Notes: generated by a model from the letters alone, not told the origin. A stretch of 64,000 nucleotides of DNA from E44-bin46 sp964354655 (GCA_964354655.1 CAYHAL010000001.1:1-64000), one strand, 5' to 3'. Counted from the first letter of the stretch, positions 35,014-43,390 are shown. Numbers and translations: made by a program.

Positions 35014-35757
35014 ATGGATAGCCGCTTAATTGGCAAATTTATTCTGTTGGCTATTCTTCTGGCTGTTCCTTTAGTGAGTGGGTGCCAACAAGCTACTCCC
35101 TTGCCACCCCCATCTGCCATAACCAGTATTGGCGACATAAGGGCAGTCCCGACAGCCTATGAGGGGAAGGTGGTTATTATTGAGGGGGAGTATCAGGGGT
35201 GGAAGGGAGGCTTTGGGTCTCCACCAGTAACCCGTAGCGACTGGTTGGTAAAGGATGCCAGTGGCTGGCTCTATGTAACCGGGAAGCCGGCAGGGCTTGA
35301 CCCTTTGGCTGACCTTGGACACCCAATAAAAGTTACCGGGCTAGTCAGGATAACTAAGGATGGTGAGCCGTATTTATATGCTCAGGAGATAGAGATAAAA
35401 GTAAACAAGGTAAGCGCCTTACTCCTGCTGCAGATAGATTTGAAAGAGAAGCAGCTAGCTGCCCCGACACCGGAGAGATTGGAACAGATGAAGGCAATGG
35501 GGATGAGGACAGAAAACCTGGGCAAGCAGAGGATATTCATCCACCTTGCTCAAGAGCCAACAGCCCAGCAAATAGACGAGCTAAAGGCAATGGGCATCAC
35601 TCCTTACCCCGATTCATGGATACCCCCGGCAGGTGAGAGCCCCACCGGCTTTATAGTGGCTGATATGCCTATAGACAAGCTTAATGAGCTAGCAGGCAAA
35701 GACTACGTGGTATGGCTGGATACCGCCGAGCAAATGCTTGAGCCCCAGACCGAATAG
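35014..35757 (+). CDS. Lipoprotein with OB-like domain and subtilisin-propeptide copy
   Basis: 247 residues. Lipoprotein signal with lipobox V-S-G-C, C24. About 35-130 looks like an OB-fold domain (GDIRAVPTAYEGKVVIIEGEY; GHPIKVTGLVRI). About 132-247 is nearly identical to residues 78-190 of the S8 protease at 35984 (MGMRTENLGKQRIFIHLAQEP...), the region just before its catalytic domain, i.e. the propeptide. Subtilisin propeptides fold the enzyme and inhibit it tightly in trans. I infer a membrane-bound inhibitor or chaperone for the neighbouring protease. The best conserved part starts at 35493. Confidence 0.82.
   Translation: MDSRLIGKFILLAILLAVPLVSGCQQATPLPPPSAITSIGDIRAVPTAYEGKVVIIEGEYQGWKGGFGSPPVTRSDWLVKDASGWLYVTGKPAGLDPLADLGHPIKVTGLVRITKDGEPYLYAQEIEIKVNKVSALLLLQIDLKEKQLAAPTPERLEQMKAMGMRTENLGKQRIFIHLAQEPTAQQIDELKAMGITPYPDSWIPPAGESPTGFIVADMPIDKLNELAGKDYVVWLDTAEQMLEPQTE
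35493..35735 (+). repeat. Direct repeat of propeptide DNA (copy at 36301-36543)
   Basis: Same register, 808 bases apart. The first 60 bases are identical, then scattered changes, many at third codon positions. Indicates recent duplication or gene conversion between the lipoprotein and protease propeptide. Confidence 0.92.
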
Positions 35758-35869
35758 ACTGCAACCTAAGGCGGGCTATTTCGGGAAGTTAGCCTAAAGA
35801 AAACCATTAGCCCACCTGACAAAAGGTCAATTTTTGTGTCCCAATCTGCCTCATTTGTCCACACCTATC

Positions 35870-35911
35870 TTGACAGAAGGCATTTTTTATGCCATAATTG
35901 AGCCAAGTGTC
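35870..35911 (+). promoter_or_regulatory. Promoter with downstream CCAAGTGTC element
   Basis: TTGACA (35870), 17 bases, CATAAT (35893), then CCAAGTGTC at 35903-35911. The spacer holds dyad GGCAT-ttttt-ATGCC. Drives the S8 protease gene. The remainder of 35758-35983 holds a mini-ORF (35936 ATG-AAG-TAA after AAGGGGG) and nothing else that I can support. Confidence 0.7.
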
Positions 35912-35983
35912 TCTTTTATATTTAAGGGGGTTAATATGAAGTAATAGCAAAAGTGCCGGCAGTCTTCATTTTAGGAGGTTACC

Positions 35984-38900
35984 GTGCGGAAAATAACCTA
36001 CTTACTTGACAAAAGGGGATGTTTGTGGCACAATTGTAGCCACATGTCCACAGCACTTAACAAAATTGCCACTAGTAAAATACCTAAAGTTATAGGTACG
36101 ATTTCCATCTTACTATTACTTATCTTCAGCAGTATGCCTGGTGTCCACGCAGAGTCTCAGTCAACCGGTGGTAGCCAGGCAATTTCATTTCCGGCATCTG
36201 AGCCTGGGGCAAAAGTCAGCGCTTTGCTCTCATTGCAGGTGGGTGCCAAGCTGCGCTGCCAACAAACTCCGCCAACAGCCGATGAGCTGAACATGATGGA
36301 GGCAATGGGGATGAGGACAGAAAACCTGGGCAAGCAGAGGATATTCATCCACCTTGCTCAGGAGCCAACAGCTCAGCAAATAGATGAGCTAAAGGCAATG
36401 GGCATCACTCCCTATCCCGATTCGTGGATACCCCCTGTAGGTGAATACCCCACCGGGTTTATAGTGGCTGATATGCCCATAGGTAAGCTTGATGAGCTGG
36501 CAGGCAAAGAGTATGTTGTCCAGCTGGATACCACTGAGCAGATGCTTGAGCCTCATAATGACCTGGCAGCAGCAAAGATAAACGCTGATGATGTCTGGGC
36601 CTCGGGCTATGATGGCACCGGGGTCAGGATAGCGGTATTGGATTCCGGACTGGACACTGCTCACCCCGACATTCCAGTGCCAGTAGCTAGTAAAGACTAC
36701 TCAGAATGGCCAGTGCTGGATAATACCATTGCCAATACCGTGACCGGGCATGGTACCCATGTTACCGGCTCGGCTGTGGGGCGGGGAACGCAATCTTCCG
36801 GAGCCACCCACCGGTATAAAGGAATGGCTCCAGACGCTGGCCTTATATTTTTGAAGATTGGTAATGATGCTAGTGGTAGTGCCTCACTTGATGCCATGAC
36901 TAATGCTATTAAGGCAGCGGTAGATACCTATGATGCTGACATCATAACCATGAGTTATGGTGGCTGGGGGAATTACCACGATGGAACCCGGCAAGATTCC
37001 CAAGCGGTAGACTACGCCTTTAGTAAGGGAGCCGTCGTCTTTATTTCCGCTGGGAATGAGGGCGATGATGCCCAGCATTACTCAGGTACAGTAAATGCCA
37101 ACAGCACCACTGGCTTCATCCAGGTCAATGTTACTGGCTCTAACGGATCCAATGCCTGCCTTGGGTTTAACCTGGTCTGGTATGATGGTCTGACAAATAG
37201 TAATGACCTTGTTCTGGAATACTACGATTCTACTCGGACGCTGTTAGCGACCACTTGGGCAGGGGCTCAAGAGCAGAGCTGGAAGGGTACGGAGCATGAG
37301 CTTTCTGGCTACGGTCCTGAAGCTGGTTGGTACTATTACCTGCCATGGGGAAACCCAACCTACTATCTGAGGGTCACCAACAATTCAAATACTAATCAGT
37401 CCTTCCATATCTACTTTGAGGGTATTACTAGTGGCGGGGCTTCGGTGAAATTCCAGAACCCCGACCCCTTTTACACCTTAAGCTCACCAGCCGATGCGGA
37501 GAAAGCTATAGCCGTTGGCTCTTATACCACCAGAAAGACTTGGGCCGATTACCAAGGGGTTAGCCATTACTATCTCAACCCTGAAGAGACGGTAAACACG
37601 GTGAGTGCCTTTAGTAGCCGTGGACCAAGGGTAGATAGTGGGGCGCCACAGAAGCCAAACATCGTTGCCCCGGGCAGTGCCATCATCTCCGTCCGGGACC
37701 AGGGTGTCTATCCATTAGCCTCCGGGTATGATTCTTTCATTATTGATAACGATGGTCAGAACCTAAATGGTACAGGTCCAGCCGATTATTTTGTAATGCG
37801 GGGGACGAGTATGGCTTCTCCTATTGCCGCTGGGGCAACTGCCCTATTACTTGAGGCCAAGCCTGAGCTAAAGGGACATCCAGCAACAGTCAAAAACCTG
37901 CTCCAGTCAACGGCTGCTTCTGTTGATGCCAACAATAATATAGACGGCTACGGTCTATTAAATATCCAGGCTGCCCTGGCAGCCAGTCCCTCTGCCCTAG
38001 AGGCAGACTGGCTATTTATGGTTTACCTTGATGCTGATAATAACCTGGAAAGCGCCGGCATTGACGACTTGAACGAAATGGAAGTTGCTGGCTCTACAAC
38101 TCGGGTCAAAATTGTGGTTCAGATGGACCGTGCTGAGGGTTACGACACCAGCAACGGAAACTGGACTGGTGCCAAGAGGTTCTATGTAACTCAGGATACT
38201 AACACAGCGATTATTAACTCTCCAGTAATTGCTGACCTGGGAGAGGTAAATATGGGTGCCCTGGCGACACTGCAGGGCTTTATTGAGTGGGCTATCGCCA
38301 ACTACCCAGCCCAGCATTATGCCCTAGTGCTGTGGGACCATGGCAGCGGCTGGAGGGAGCAAAACTCTTCGGCTATAAAATCCGTCTGCGTTGATGACCA
38401 AGCCAACGATGAGTTAACCATGACCGAGCTGAGGAGCGCACTGAATGCAGCTAATGCCACCACCGGGGAAGTGCTGGATATCATTGGCTTTGACGCCTGT
38501 CTAATGCAGATGGTGGAGGTGACCTACCAAGTCATGGGGAGTGCTAGCCGACCTCTGGTTGATATAGCCGTAGGCTCGGAGGAAACCGAACCCGGTGACG
38601 GCTGGGATTATGCTGCTACCCTGACTGCCCTAACCGCCAACCCAACAATGACAGCCTCGCAACTGGCTACCAGGATAGTTAATGACTACATAAGCTCTTA
38701 CAGTCCGACCTTGGGCATAACCCAGTCGGCGGCAAATCTGGGTCTTGTTGATGAACTGGCAACCGCCATTAATAGCTTTGCTCAAGCCATGACCGGTGCC
38801 ACCGGTGATTGGAATGCGATTAAGACAGCTAGAGGTCTAGCCCAGGAATACTACTACAGCTACTATATTGACCTCTACCACTTTGCCCAACTGGTAAATC

Positions 38901-40027
38901 AGAACACAAGCATTAGTCAAGCGGTCAGAAATGCTGCCAGTTCGGTTATGACAGCGGTAAATAATGCGGTTATTGCTGAGGGGCACACCTCATCGGTAGC
39001 CAATTCCCACGGTTTGTCCATCTATTACCCTGAGACCGTGAGTGATTATTTCTCTGACTACGAGACCAGTCTCTTGTTCACCACCGATACCCAGTGGGAC
39101 GAGTTTCTTAATGCGATACTCTTTGGGGTTGTGCCGGATACCACTCCACCTACAGTAACCAGCACCTCACCTGCGGCTAATGCCACCAATGTCGCGGTTA
39201 ATACTACCGTCAGTGTTACCTTCAGCGAGGCAATGAATGCATCAACCATAACCACCAGTAGCTTTACCCTGGGTGGGGTATCGGGTAGTGTCTCTTATAA
39301 CAGTGGCACTTATACTGCTATCTTCACCCCCGGTGCTAACCTGAGCAATAGCACTACCTATACTGCTAACCTGAGCACAGCCATTACTGACGCTGCTGGT
39401 AATCCACTAGCCTCAGCCTATTCGTGGAGCTTTACTACTGAGGCTGGGGTTATCGTCAGCATTGGTGCCCCGACTCAGGCAGCCCCTGACAGTGATTTTA
39501 CAGCTAATGTCAATATCAGCCAGGTAGTTAACTTTGATGCCTGTAACTATGACGTCTCGTTTGATGCCTCGGTGCTACGGCTGGACAATGTAACCTCAGG
39601 GCTGATAGGGGCAACGACGATACCGGTTGATATCGCTAACCAGATTAGCCCTGGGGCATACCGGGTTATTCAGAATGTTCCCGGTATATCAGGAGTAAGT
39701 GGCTCTGGGTATCTAGCAGTTTTGCATTTCCATGTGATTGGCTCAGCAGGCACTAGCAGTGCTATAGGTCTATCCAATGGTACGCTTGCCAATAGCTTGG
39801 CTGAGGAGATAGCAGCGACATGGGTTGGTGATTCGGTAAATGTTAGTTCGGTGCTTCCGGGAGATGCCAACGGTGACGGTAACATCAACGCTCGTGATAT
39901 TACTAAAGTAGAAAGGATTGTAGCTGGGCTGGATGTCCAAACAACCGGGGCTGACGCCAATCAAGATGGAAATATCAACGCCCTGGATATTACCAAGATA
40001 GAACTAATAATCGCTGGGCTAGCTTAA
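35984..40027 (+). CDS. Secreted dual protease: subtilisin + clostripain-like + Ig + cohesin + dockerin
   Basis: 1347 residues from GTG 35984 (AGGAGG 5 bases upstream); ATG 36044 gives a more typical signal peptide (MSTALNKIATS...MPGVHA). Order: signal; propeptide (about 78-190); S8 subtilisin domain with D220 (AVLDSGLD), H256 (GHGTHVTG), oxyanion N in SAGNEG, S609 (GTSMASP); C11 clostripain-like domain (about 675-1040) with H786 (LWDHGSGW) and C839 (FDACLMQ); SbsA-type Ig (about 1052-1150); cohesin-like module (about 1154-1288); dockerin (about 1290-1347; GDANGDGNINARD, ADANQDGNINALD). Both active sites look intact. Carrying both cohesin and dockerin, it could bridge or form chains. The lipoprotein next door repeats its propeptide. 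Confidence 0.9.
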   Translation: MRKITYLLDKRGCLWHNCSHMSTALNKIATSKIPKVIGTISILLLLIFSSMPGVHAESQSTGGSQAISFPASEPGAKVSALLSLQVGAKLRCQQTPPTADELNMMEAMGMRTENLGKQRIFIHLAQEPTAQQIDELKAMGITPYPDSWIPPVGEYPTGFIVADMPIGKLDELAGKEYVVQLDTTEQMLEPHNDLAAAKINADDVWASGYDGTGVRIAVLDSGLDTAHPDIPVPVASKDYSEWPVLDNTIANTVTGHGTHVTGSAVGRGTQSSGATHRYKGMAPDAGLIFLKIGNDASGSASLDAMTNAIKAAVDTYDADIITMSYGGWGNYHDGTRQDSQAVDYAFSKGAVVFISAGNEGDDAQHYSGTVNANSTTGFIQVNVTGSNGSNACLGFNLVWYDGLTNSNDLVLEYYDSTRTLLATTWAGAQEQSWKGTEHELSGYGPEAGWYYYLPWGNPTYYLRVTNNSNTNQSFHIYFEGITSGGASVKFQNPDPFYTLSSPADAEKAIAVGSYTTRKTWADYQGVSHYYLNPEETVNTVSAFSSRGPRVDSGAPQKPNIVAPGSAIISVRDQGVYPLASGYDSFIIDNDGQNLNGTGPADYFVMRGTSMASPIAAGATALLLEAKPELKGHPATVKNLLQSTAASVDANNNIDGYGLLNIQAALAASPSALEADWLFMVYLDADNNLESAGIDDLNEMEVAGSTTRVKIVVQMDRAEGYDTSNGNWTGAKRFYVTQDTNTAIINSPVIADLGEVNMGALATLQGFIEWAIANYPAQHYALVLWDHGSGWREQNSSAIKSVCVDDQANDELTMTELRSALNAANATTGEVLDIIGFDACLMQMVEVTYQVMGSASRPLVDIAVGSEETEPGDGWDYAATLTALTANPTMTASQLATRIVNDYISSYSPTLGITQSAANLGLVDELATAINSFAQAMTGATGDWNAIKTARGLAQEYYYSYYIDLYHFAQLVNQNTSISQAVRNAASSVMTAVNNAVIAEGHTSSVANSHGLSIYYPETVSDYFSDYETSLLFTTDTQWDEFLNAILFGVVPDTTPPTVTSTSPAANATNVAVNTTVSVTFSEAMNASTITTSSFTLGGVSGSVSYNSGTYTAIFTPGANLSNSTTYTANLSTAITDAAGNPLASAYSWSFTTEAGVIVSIGAPTQAAPDSDFTANVNISQVVNFDACNYDVSFDASVLRLDNVTSGLIGATTIPVDIANQISPGAYRVIQNVPGISGVSGSGYLAVLHFHVIGSAGTSSAIGLSNGTLANSLAEEIAATWVGDSVNVSSVLPGDANGDGNINARDITKVERIVAGLDVQTTGADANQDGNINALDITKIELIIAGLA
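36006..36048 (+). promoter_or_regulatory. Second promoter-like unit at the protease 5' end
   Basis: TTGACA (36006), 17 bases, CACAAT (36029), CCACATGTC (36040-36048). It mirrors the unit at 35870. It lies after GTG 35984 but overlaps ATG 36044, so if active it would give a leaderless mRNA starting at the better-looking signal peptide. Confidence 0.5.
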
Positions 40028-40115
40028 TTGACGTTAGCTAAAAAGATGAAGCAAGCAGGCCTTAGCTGCGCTAAAACCTTGCCCTAGCGAGAGGGCGAGG
40101 TAGGGAGGGTGTAAT

Positions 40116-40802
40116 ATGAGAAGAATACTGGAAATATTAGCCCTAATAACCATTATGGCGTTGCTTTTGGGTGGTGGAGCAGTAGTCTCAGTGGCAGCGA
40201 CACCAGAGGTTATAGTTAGCCTTGATGCCCCGGATGAGGTAGCCCTAGATAGTGATTTTACGGCTAACGTCAATATCAGTGAGGCGGTGAACTTTGACGC
40301 CTGTAACTATGATGTCTCGTTCGATGCCTCAGTGCTACGTCTAGATGGTGTGACCTCGGGTCTCATAGGTTCAGCAGCAATCCCGGTTGATATTTATAAC
40401 GAGATTAGCCCCGGGACATACCGGGTGGTTCAGAATGTCCCTGGCTTAGCTGGAGTAAGTGGCTCCGGGTATCTGGCGGTATTACACTTCCATGTCGTTG
40501 GCACTGGCAGTAGCGCTATAAGCTTATCTAAAGGCATGCTGTCCAATATCTTGGCTGAGAAGATACCGGCAACATGGGTAGGCGATTCGGTGATGGTGGT
40601 AGCCGCTGTTGAAGCTACTACCCCACCGGCAGCAGTCACTCCACCGACAGTAGCCAGCCCATCTTCTGTGGCTATTGCTCCTGGCGAGGAGGCAGCATTG
40701 CCAGCTAAGGCAATCAATTGGCCAGTATTGTGGGCAGTAATAGGGGTAGTGATTGCGGTTGGGGTAATTGTTTTCCTACGGGTTAGAAGAAGGGCATACT
40801 AA
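40116..40802 (+). CDS. TM-anchored cohesin protein
   Basis: 228 residues. Signal peptide (LALITIMALLLGGGAVVSVAA), one cohesin-like module (about 28-162; VIVSLDAPDEVALDSDFTAN...FDACNYDVSF...GSGYLAVLHFHVVG), a Pro/Ala/Thr linker, then A-I-N-W-P-V, TM helix and tail RVRRRAY. The layout is that of a minimal anchoring scaffoldin: cohesin outward, helix in the membrane. Its module is close to those at 25931 and in the protease C-terminus. Likely receptor for the dockerins of 24018 and 35984; specificity is not deducible. Confidence 0.85.
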   Translation: MRRILEILALITIMALLLGGGAVVSVAATPEVIVSLDAPDEVALDSDFTANVNISEAVNFDACNYDVSFDASVLRLDGVTSGLIGSAAIPVDIYNEISPGTYRVVQNVPGLAGVSGSGYLAVLHFHVVGTGSSAISLSKGMLSNILAEKIPATWVGDSVMVVAAVEATTPPAAVTPPTVASPSSVAIAPGEEAALPAKAINWPVLWAVIGVVIAVGVIVFLRVRRRAY

Positions 40803-40886
40803 TTTGACTAGGGCATAGGAGGTAACCAGTAAGCAGCTTTACCTGCTAGTAACTTAGAGCTTATCAAAGGAGATTAAGAGGATCCG

Positions 40887-41993
40887 ATGTTTTGGAAGGA
40901 TCAGTGCGGCTTTGCCGCTGAAGAGTCTTTAGACTCTCGATTGAAGGCTATCTGTGACTGGGTGGGGAAAGAGACTGGTGCCTCCTATGCCATTTTACTC
41001 CTTTATGACCGAGAGGGTTCACAATTACACCAGACTGCCTGGTATGGGCAGGAACAAGCCTGGGAAGGTGAGGCGGCTGTTACGCAGTGGGTTCTGTCTA
41101 GAGCCAAGCCATTATTTCTACAAGGGCAAGCCGATGCTAAGGAAATCGTAGGCTATAGCTTGGGGAGGGGTGTACTGCCGCTTATCTGTGTCCCAATAAT
41201 GCGCAATGCCAGTCCGAAGGGCGTTCTCTGTGCTGGCGCACCCCATTCTGCGAGGAAGGCGTTCTCATGCTGGCTGCCCTTTCTTGGATCGCTGGGGGAG
41301 CTAGCTGGTGTACTCATAGAGAATCAAAGCCTTCTGCGGAGTCTGGGCAACCGGGAAGAGCAAGTGCGGAACCTCATCAGGGATACCCTTGAGGCTCAGG
41401 AAGCGGAGCGGGAGCGCATCTGTCTCGAAGTTCATGATGGGGTGACTCAGACTCTAACTTCAGCCTTCCATTATCTCCAGACCTTGGAGGCGGTATCAAC
41501 TGAAGGCACCCCGGGTAGACAATTACTCCTCAGGGCAAGCGCTTTGTTAAGGCGAGCCATACAGGAATCGAGGGAGGTCATCAATAGTCTCCAGCCGGCA
41601 ACCCTGAGGGACCTCGGCCTTGTTGCCACACTGCACCAGGAGATGCAAGAACTGGAGCAAGAGCTGGGATGGGAAATAGACTTTAAGGCTGACGCCATCA
41701 GGCTTCCTAAAGACACAGAGACCGGGTTATATCGAATTATCCATGAGGCTATCACCAATGCCAGAAAACATGCTAACACCAAGCGCCTCCGCATCAGGCT
41801 AACCTCTATAAATGGCCGGGTAAATGTCGAAGTTAAGGATTGGGGTATCGGGTTTAACTACGACCCCTGGGATATGGCGGGGAGGCAAGGTACCGGTCTA
41901 CTGAGCATACGTAAGCGGGCGGAGCTTTTGCAAGGTACTTGTGACATCCAAAGTGCCCCCGGTCAGGGTACCATGGTGCGAGTGCAGATATAG
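40887..41993 (+). CDS. Sensor histidine kinase (GAF + HisKA_3 + HATPase)
   Basis: 368 residues, cytoplasmic: no TM segment. About 15-150 is a GAF-like sensor (LLLYDREGSQLHQTAWYG; VPIMRNASPKGVLCAG) with several cysteines (C101, C115, C128) that might bind a cofactor. About 165-245 is the HisKA_3 dimerisation domain with phosphoacceptor H183 (ERICLEVHDGVTQ). The C-terminal HATPase has N box (HEAITNARKHA), G1 (VKDWGIGF) and G2 (GTGLLSIRKRAE). NarL-partner kinase family. It precedes its response regulator and the gvpA promoter, so probably controls gas-vesicle expression. Confidence 0.93.
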   Translation: MFWKDQCGFAAEESLDSRLKAICDWVGKETGASYAILLLYDREGSQLHQTAWYGQEQAWEGEAAVTQWVLSRAKPLFLQGQADAKEIVGYSLGRGVLPLICVPIMRNASPKGVLCAGAPHSARKAFSCWLPFLGSLGELAGVLIENQSLLRSLGNREEQVRNLIRDTLEAQEAERERICLEVHDGVTQTLTSAFHYLQTLEAVSTEGTPGRQLLLRASALLRRAIQESREVINSLQPATLRDLGLVATLHQEMQELEQELGWEIDFKADAIRLPKDTETGLYRIIHEAITNARKHANTKRLRIRLTSINGRVNVEVKDWGIGFNYDPWDMAGRQGTGLLSIRKRAELLQGTCDIQSAPGQGTMVRVQI

Positions 41994-42021
41994 GGAAATC
42001 TTTACCTATAAGAAGGTAAGC

Positions 42022-42687
42022 ATGAATAAGACGAAGGTACTTTTAGTAGATGACCACCCGGTGGTGCGTGAAGGCCTTCGCACTATGCTGGGTACTGTTC
42101 CAGACATCGAGGTGGTAGCTGAAGCCGGTGACGGATTTGAGGCTATAGAGAAGGTAAAAGAGCACCGGCCTGACGTGGTTCTAATGGACCTCCGTATGCC
42201 TAACCTGGATGGTCTAGAAGCTACCCGGCGCATAAAAAGCCAGCTCCCGTCTACAGCGGTCATCGTGCTCACCGTATACGACAATGACGCCTATGTTGTG
42301 GATGCAGTTAGAGCTGGTGCCGGTGGCTATGTGCTCAAGGATGCCTCAAAAGACCTCCTCGTCCATACTATCCGGGCAGTCAGTAGCGGGGCAACCCTAA
42401 TCAGGACTAACCTTCTGCATAGGGCAATATCCTCCCTGGTTGACTCTAAAAGTGCCTATCAAAAATCGGGGATGTCCACTACTCCAGGTCTAGCGTTGCT
42501 AACACCTCGTGAACAGGAGGTGCTCAAATTGGTGGCTGAGGGGCGGACTAACAAGGATATAGGCAAAGAACTGAGTATCACCGAAGATACAGTGAAGAAG
42601 CATATGCAGAACATTATCGCTAAGTTGAATGCCTCCAGTCGAACTGACGCTGCACTGAAGGCAACACGTGCCGGTGTTATTAAGTAA
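42022..42687 (+). CDS. NarL/FixJ-type response regulator
   Basis: 221 residues from ATG 42022 with AGAAGG; the longer frame to 41941 overlaps the kinase and lacks a ribosome-binding site. Receiver domain 1-120 with acidic pair D10/D11, phosphoacceptor D56 (VLMDLRMPN), T and K (LKDA) positions present. C-terminal LuxR-type HTH (LTPREQEVLKLVAEGRTNKDIGKEL...VKKHMQNI). Cognate partner of the kinase 28 bases upstream. 42688-43023 (336 bases) separates it from gvpA and holds the promoter below but no gene. Confidence 0.94.
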   Translation: MNKTKVLLVDDHPVVREGLRTMLGTVPDIEVVAEAGDGFEAIEKVKEHRPDVVLMDLRMPNLDGLEATRRIKSQLPSTAVIVLTVYDNDAYVVDAVRAGAGGYVLKDASKDLLVHTIRAVSSGATLIRTNLLHRAISSLVDSKSAYQKSGMSTTPGLALLTPREQEVLKLVAEGRTNKDIGKELSITEDTVKKHMQNIIAKLNASSRTDAALKATRAGVIK

Positions 42688-42813
42688 CCGGTGATATTAG
42701 AAGTTCCCCGGACATAAAGTATAGACTCAACCCCTTCTTTGCTTCCCACTTTTGGGTAATACCCTCTTTAGGAGAAAAATAAAAGCCGTAAAATACCACT
42801 AAAGGGGGTTGCG

Positions 42814-42856
42814 GGGACAATTGGCAACGTTTATGATATAAATACGGCCACCTGTC
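42814..42856 (+). promoter_or_regulatory. Putative gvpA promoter with CCACCTGTC element
   Basis: GGGACA (42814), 17 bases, TATAAA (42837), CCACCTGTC at 42848-42856. Same geometry as the promoters at 20147, 35870 and 36006; the weaker -35 suggests dependence on an activator. It leaves a leader of about 175 bases before gvpA. Confidence 0.6.
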
Positions 42857-43023
42857 GACAACAGTAGCCAGTGTGAACCCTGACCTGATAACTAAGCCTA
42901 CCAAGAGAAGACAGGAACATGAACCTAACTTAGGTGTCAATGGTAAGGGAGGCGAGTTGGGGAACCACTTGCCCTCTTGCTTTTGGCATATGCTTACCTT
43001 GAGAGAAAAGGAGGTGATTCTAA

Positions 43024-43230
43024 GTGGCAGTAGAAAAGTCAATGGCATCCTCGAGCCTAGCTGAGGTTATTGACAGAATCCTGGACAAGGGCATTGTGAT
43101 AGATGCCTGGGTTCGCATTAGCCTAGTGGGCATTGAGATTTTGGCTGTCGAGGCCAGAATAGTGACTGCTGGTGTGGACACTTTCCTCAAATATGCCGAA
43201 GCTGTTGGGCTGACCGCAGCCGCTAGGTAG
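43024..43230 (+). CDS. gvpA: Gas vesicle shell protein GvpA
   Basis: 68 residues from GTG 43024 with AAAGGAGGTGATT. Sequence SSLAEVIDRILDKGIVIDAWVRISLVGIEILAVEARIV is diagnostic of GvpA: a helix-beta-beta-helix hydrophobic protein that assembles into the rib spirals of the vesicle wall. First and shortest of three GvpA-family genes here, placed alone after the promoter and followed by a structured RNA region, as expected for the major shell protein. Confidence 0.97.
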   Translation: MAVEKSMASSSLAEVIDRILDKGIVIDAWVRISLVGIEILAVEARIVTAGVDTFLKYAEAVGLTAAAR

Positions 43231-43252
43231 ATTTGTGGTAAGGCCATTTGGT

Positions 43253-43390
43253 AAGCCGAGGGTCGAGGCGTGTTAGTGGTGACCGCCAGGTTGGTTCCCA
43301 CTTACCAGTTTGAGCTTGCTTGAAGGGGGAAAGGGGGTAAGTAACCATGGTCTACACCTCGCTTGCCTCGACCTTGGCTTTAGCCAAAGG
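43253..43390 (+). ncRNA. Structured intercistronic region after gvpA (possible switch)
   Basis: A 16-17 bp stem pairs 43253-43269 (AAGCC...GGTCGAGGC) with 43365-43380, enclosing ACTTACC/GGTAAGT (43300-43306/43336-43342). The 3' arm can instead pair with bases just after it: CCTTGGCT...AGCCAAAGG (43372-43390). The two folds exclude each other. The 198-base gap holds no gene. Plausible roles are mRNA processing that lets gvpA exceed downstream genes, or attenuation. Confidence 0.5.
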
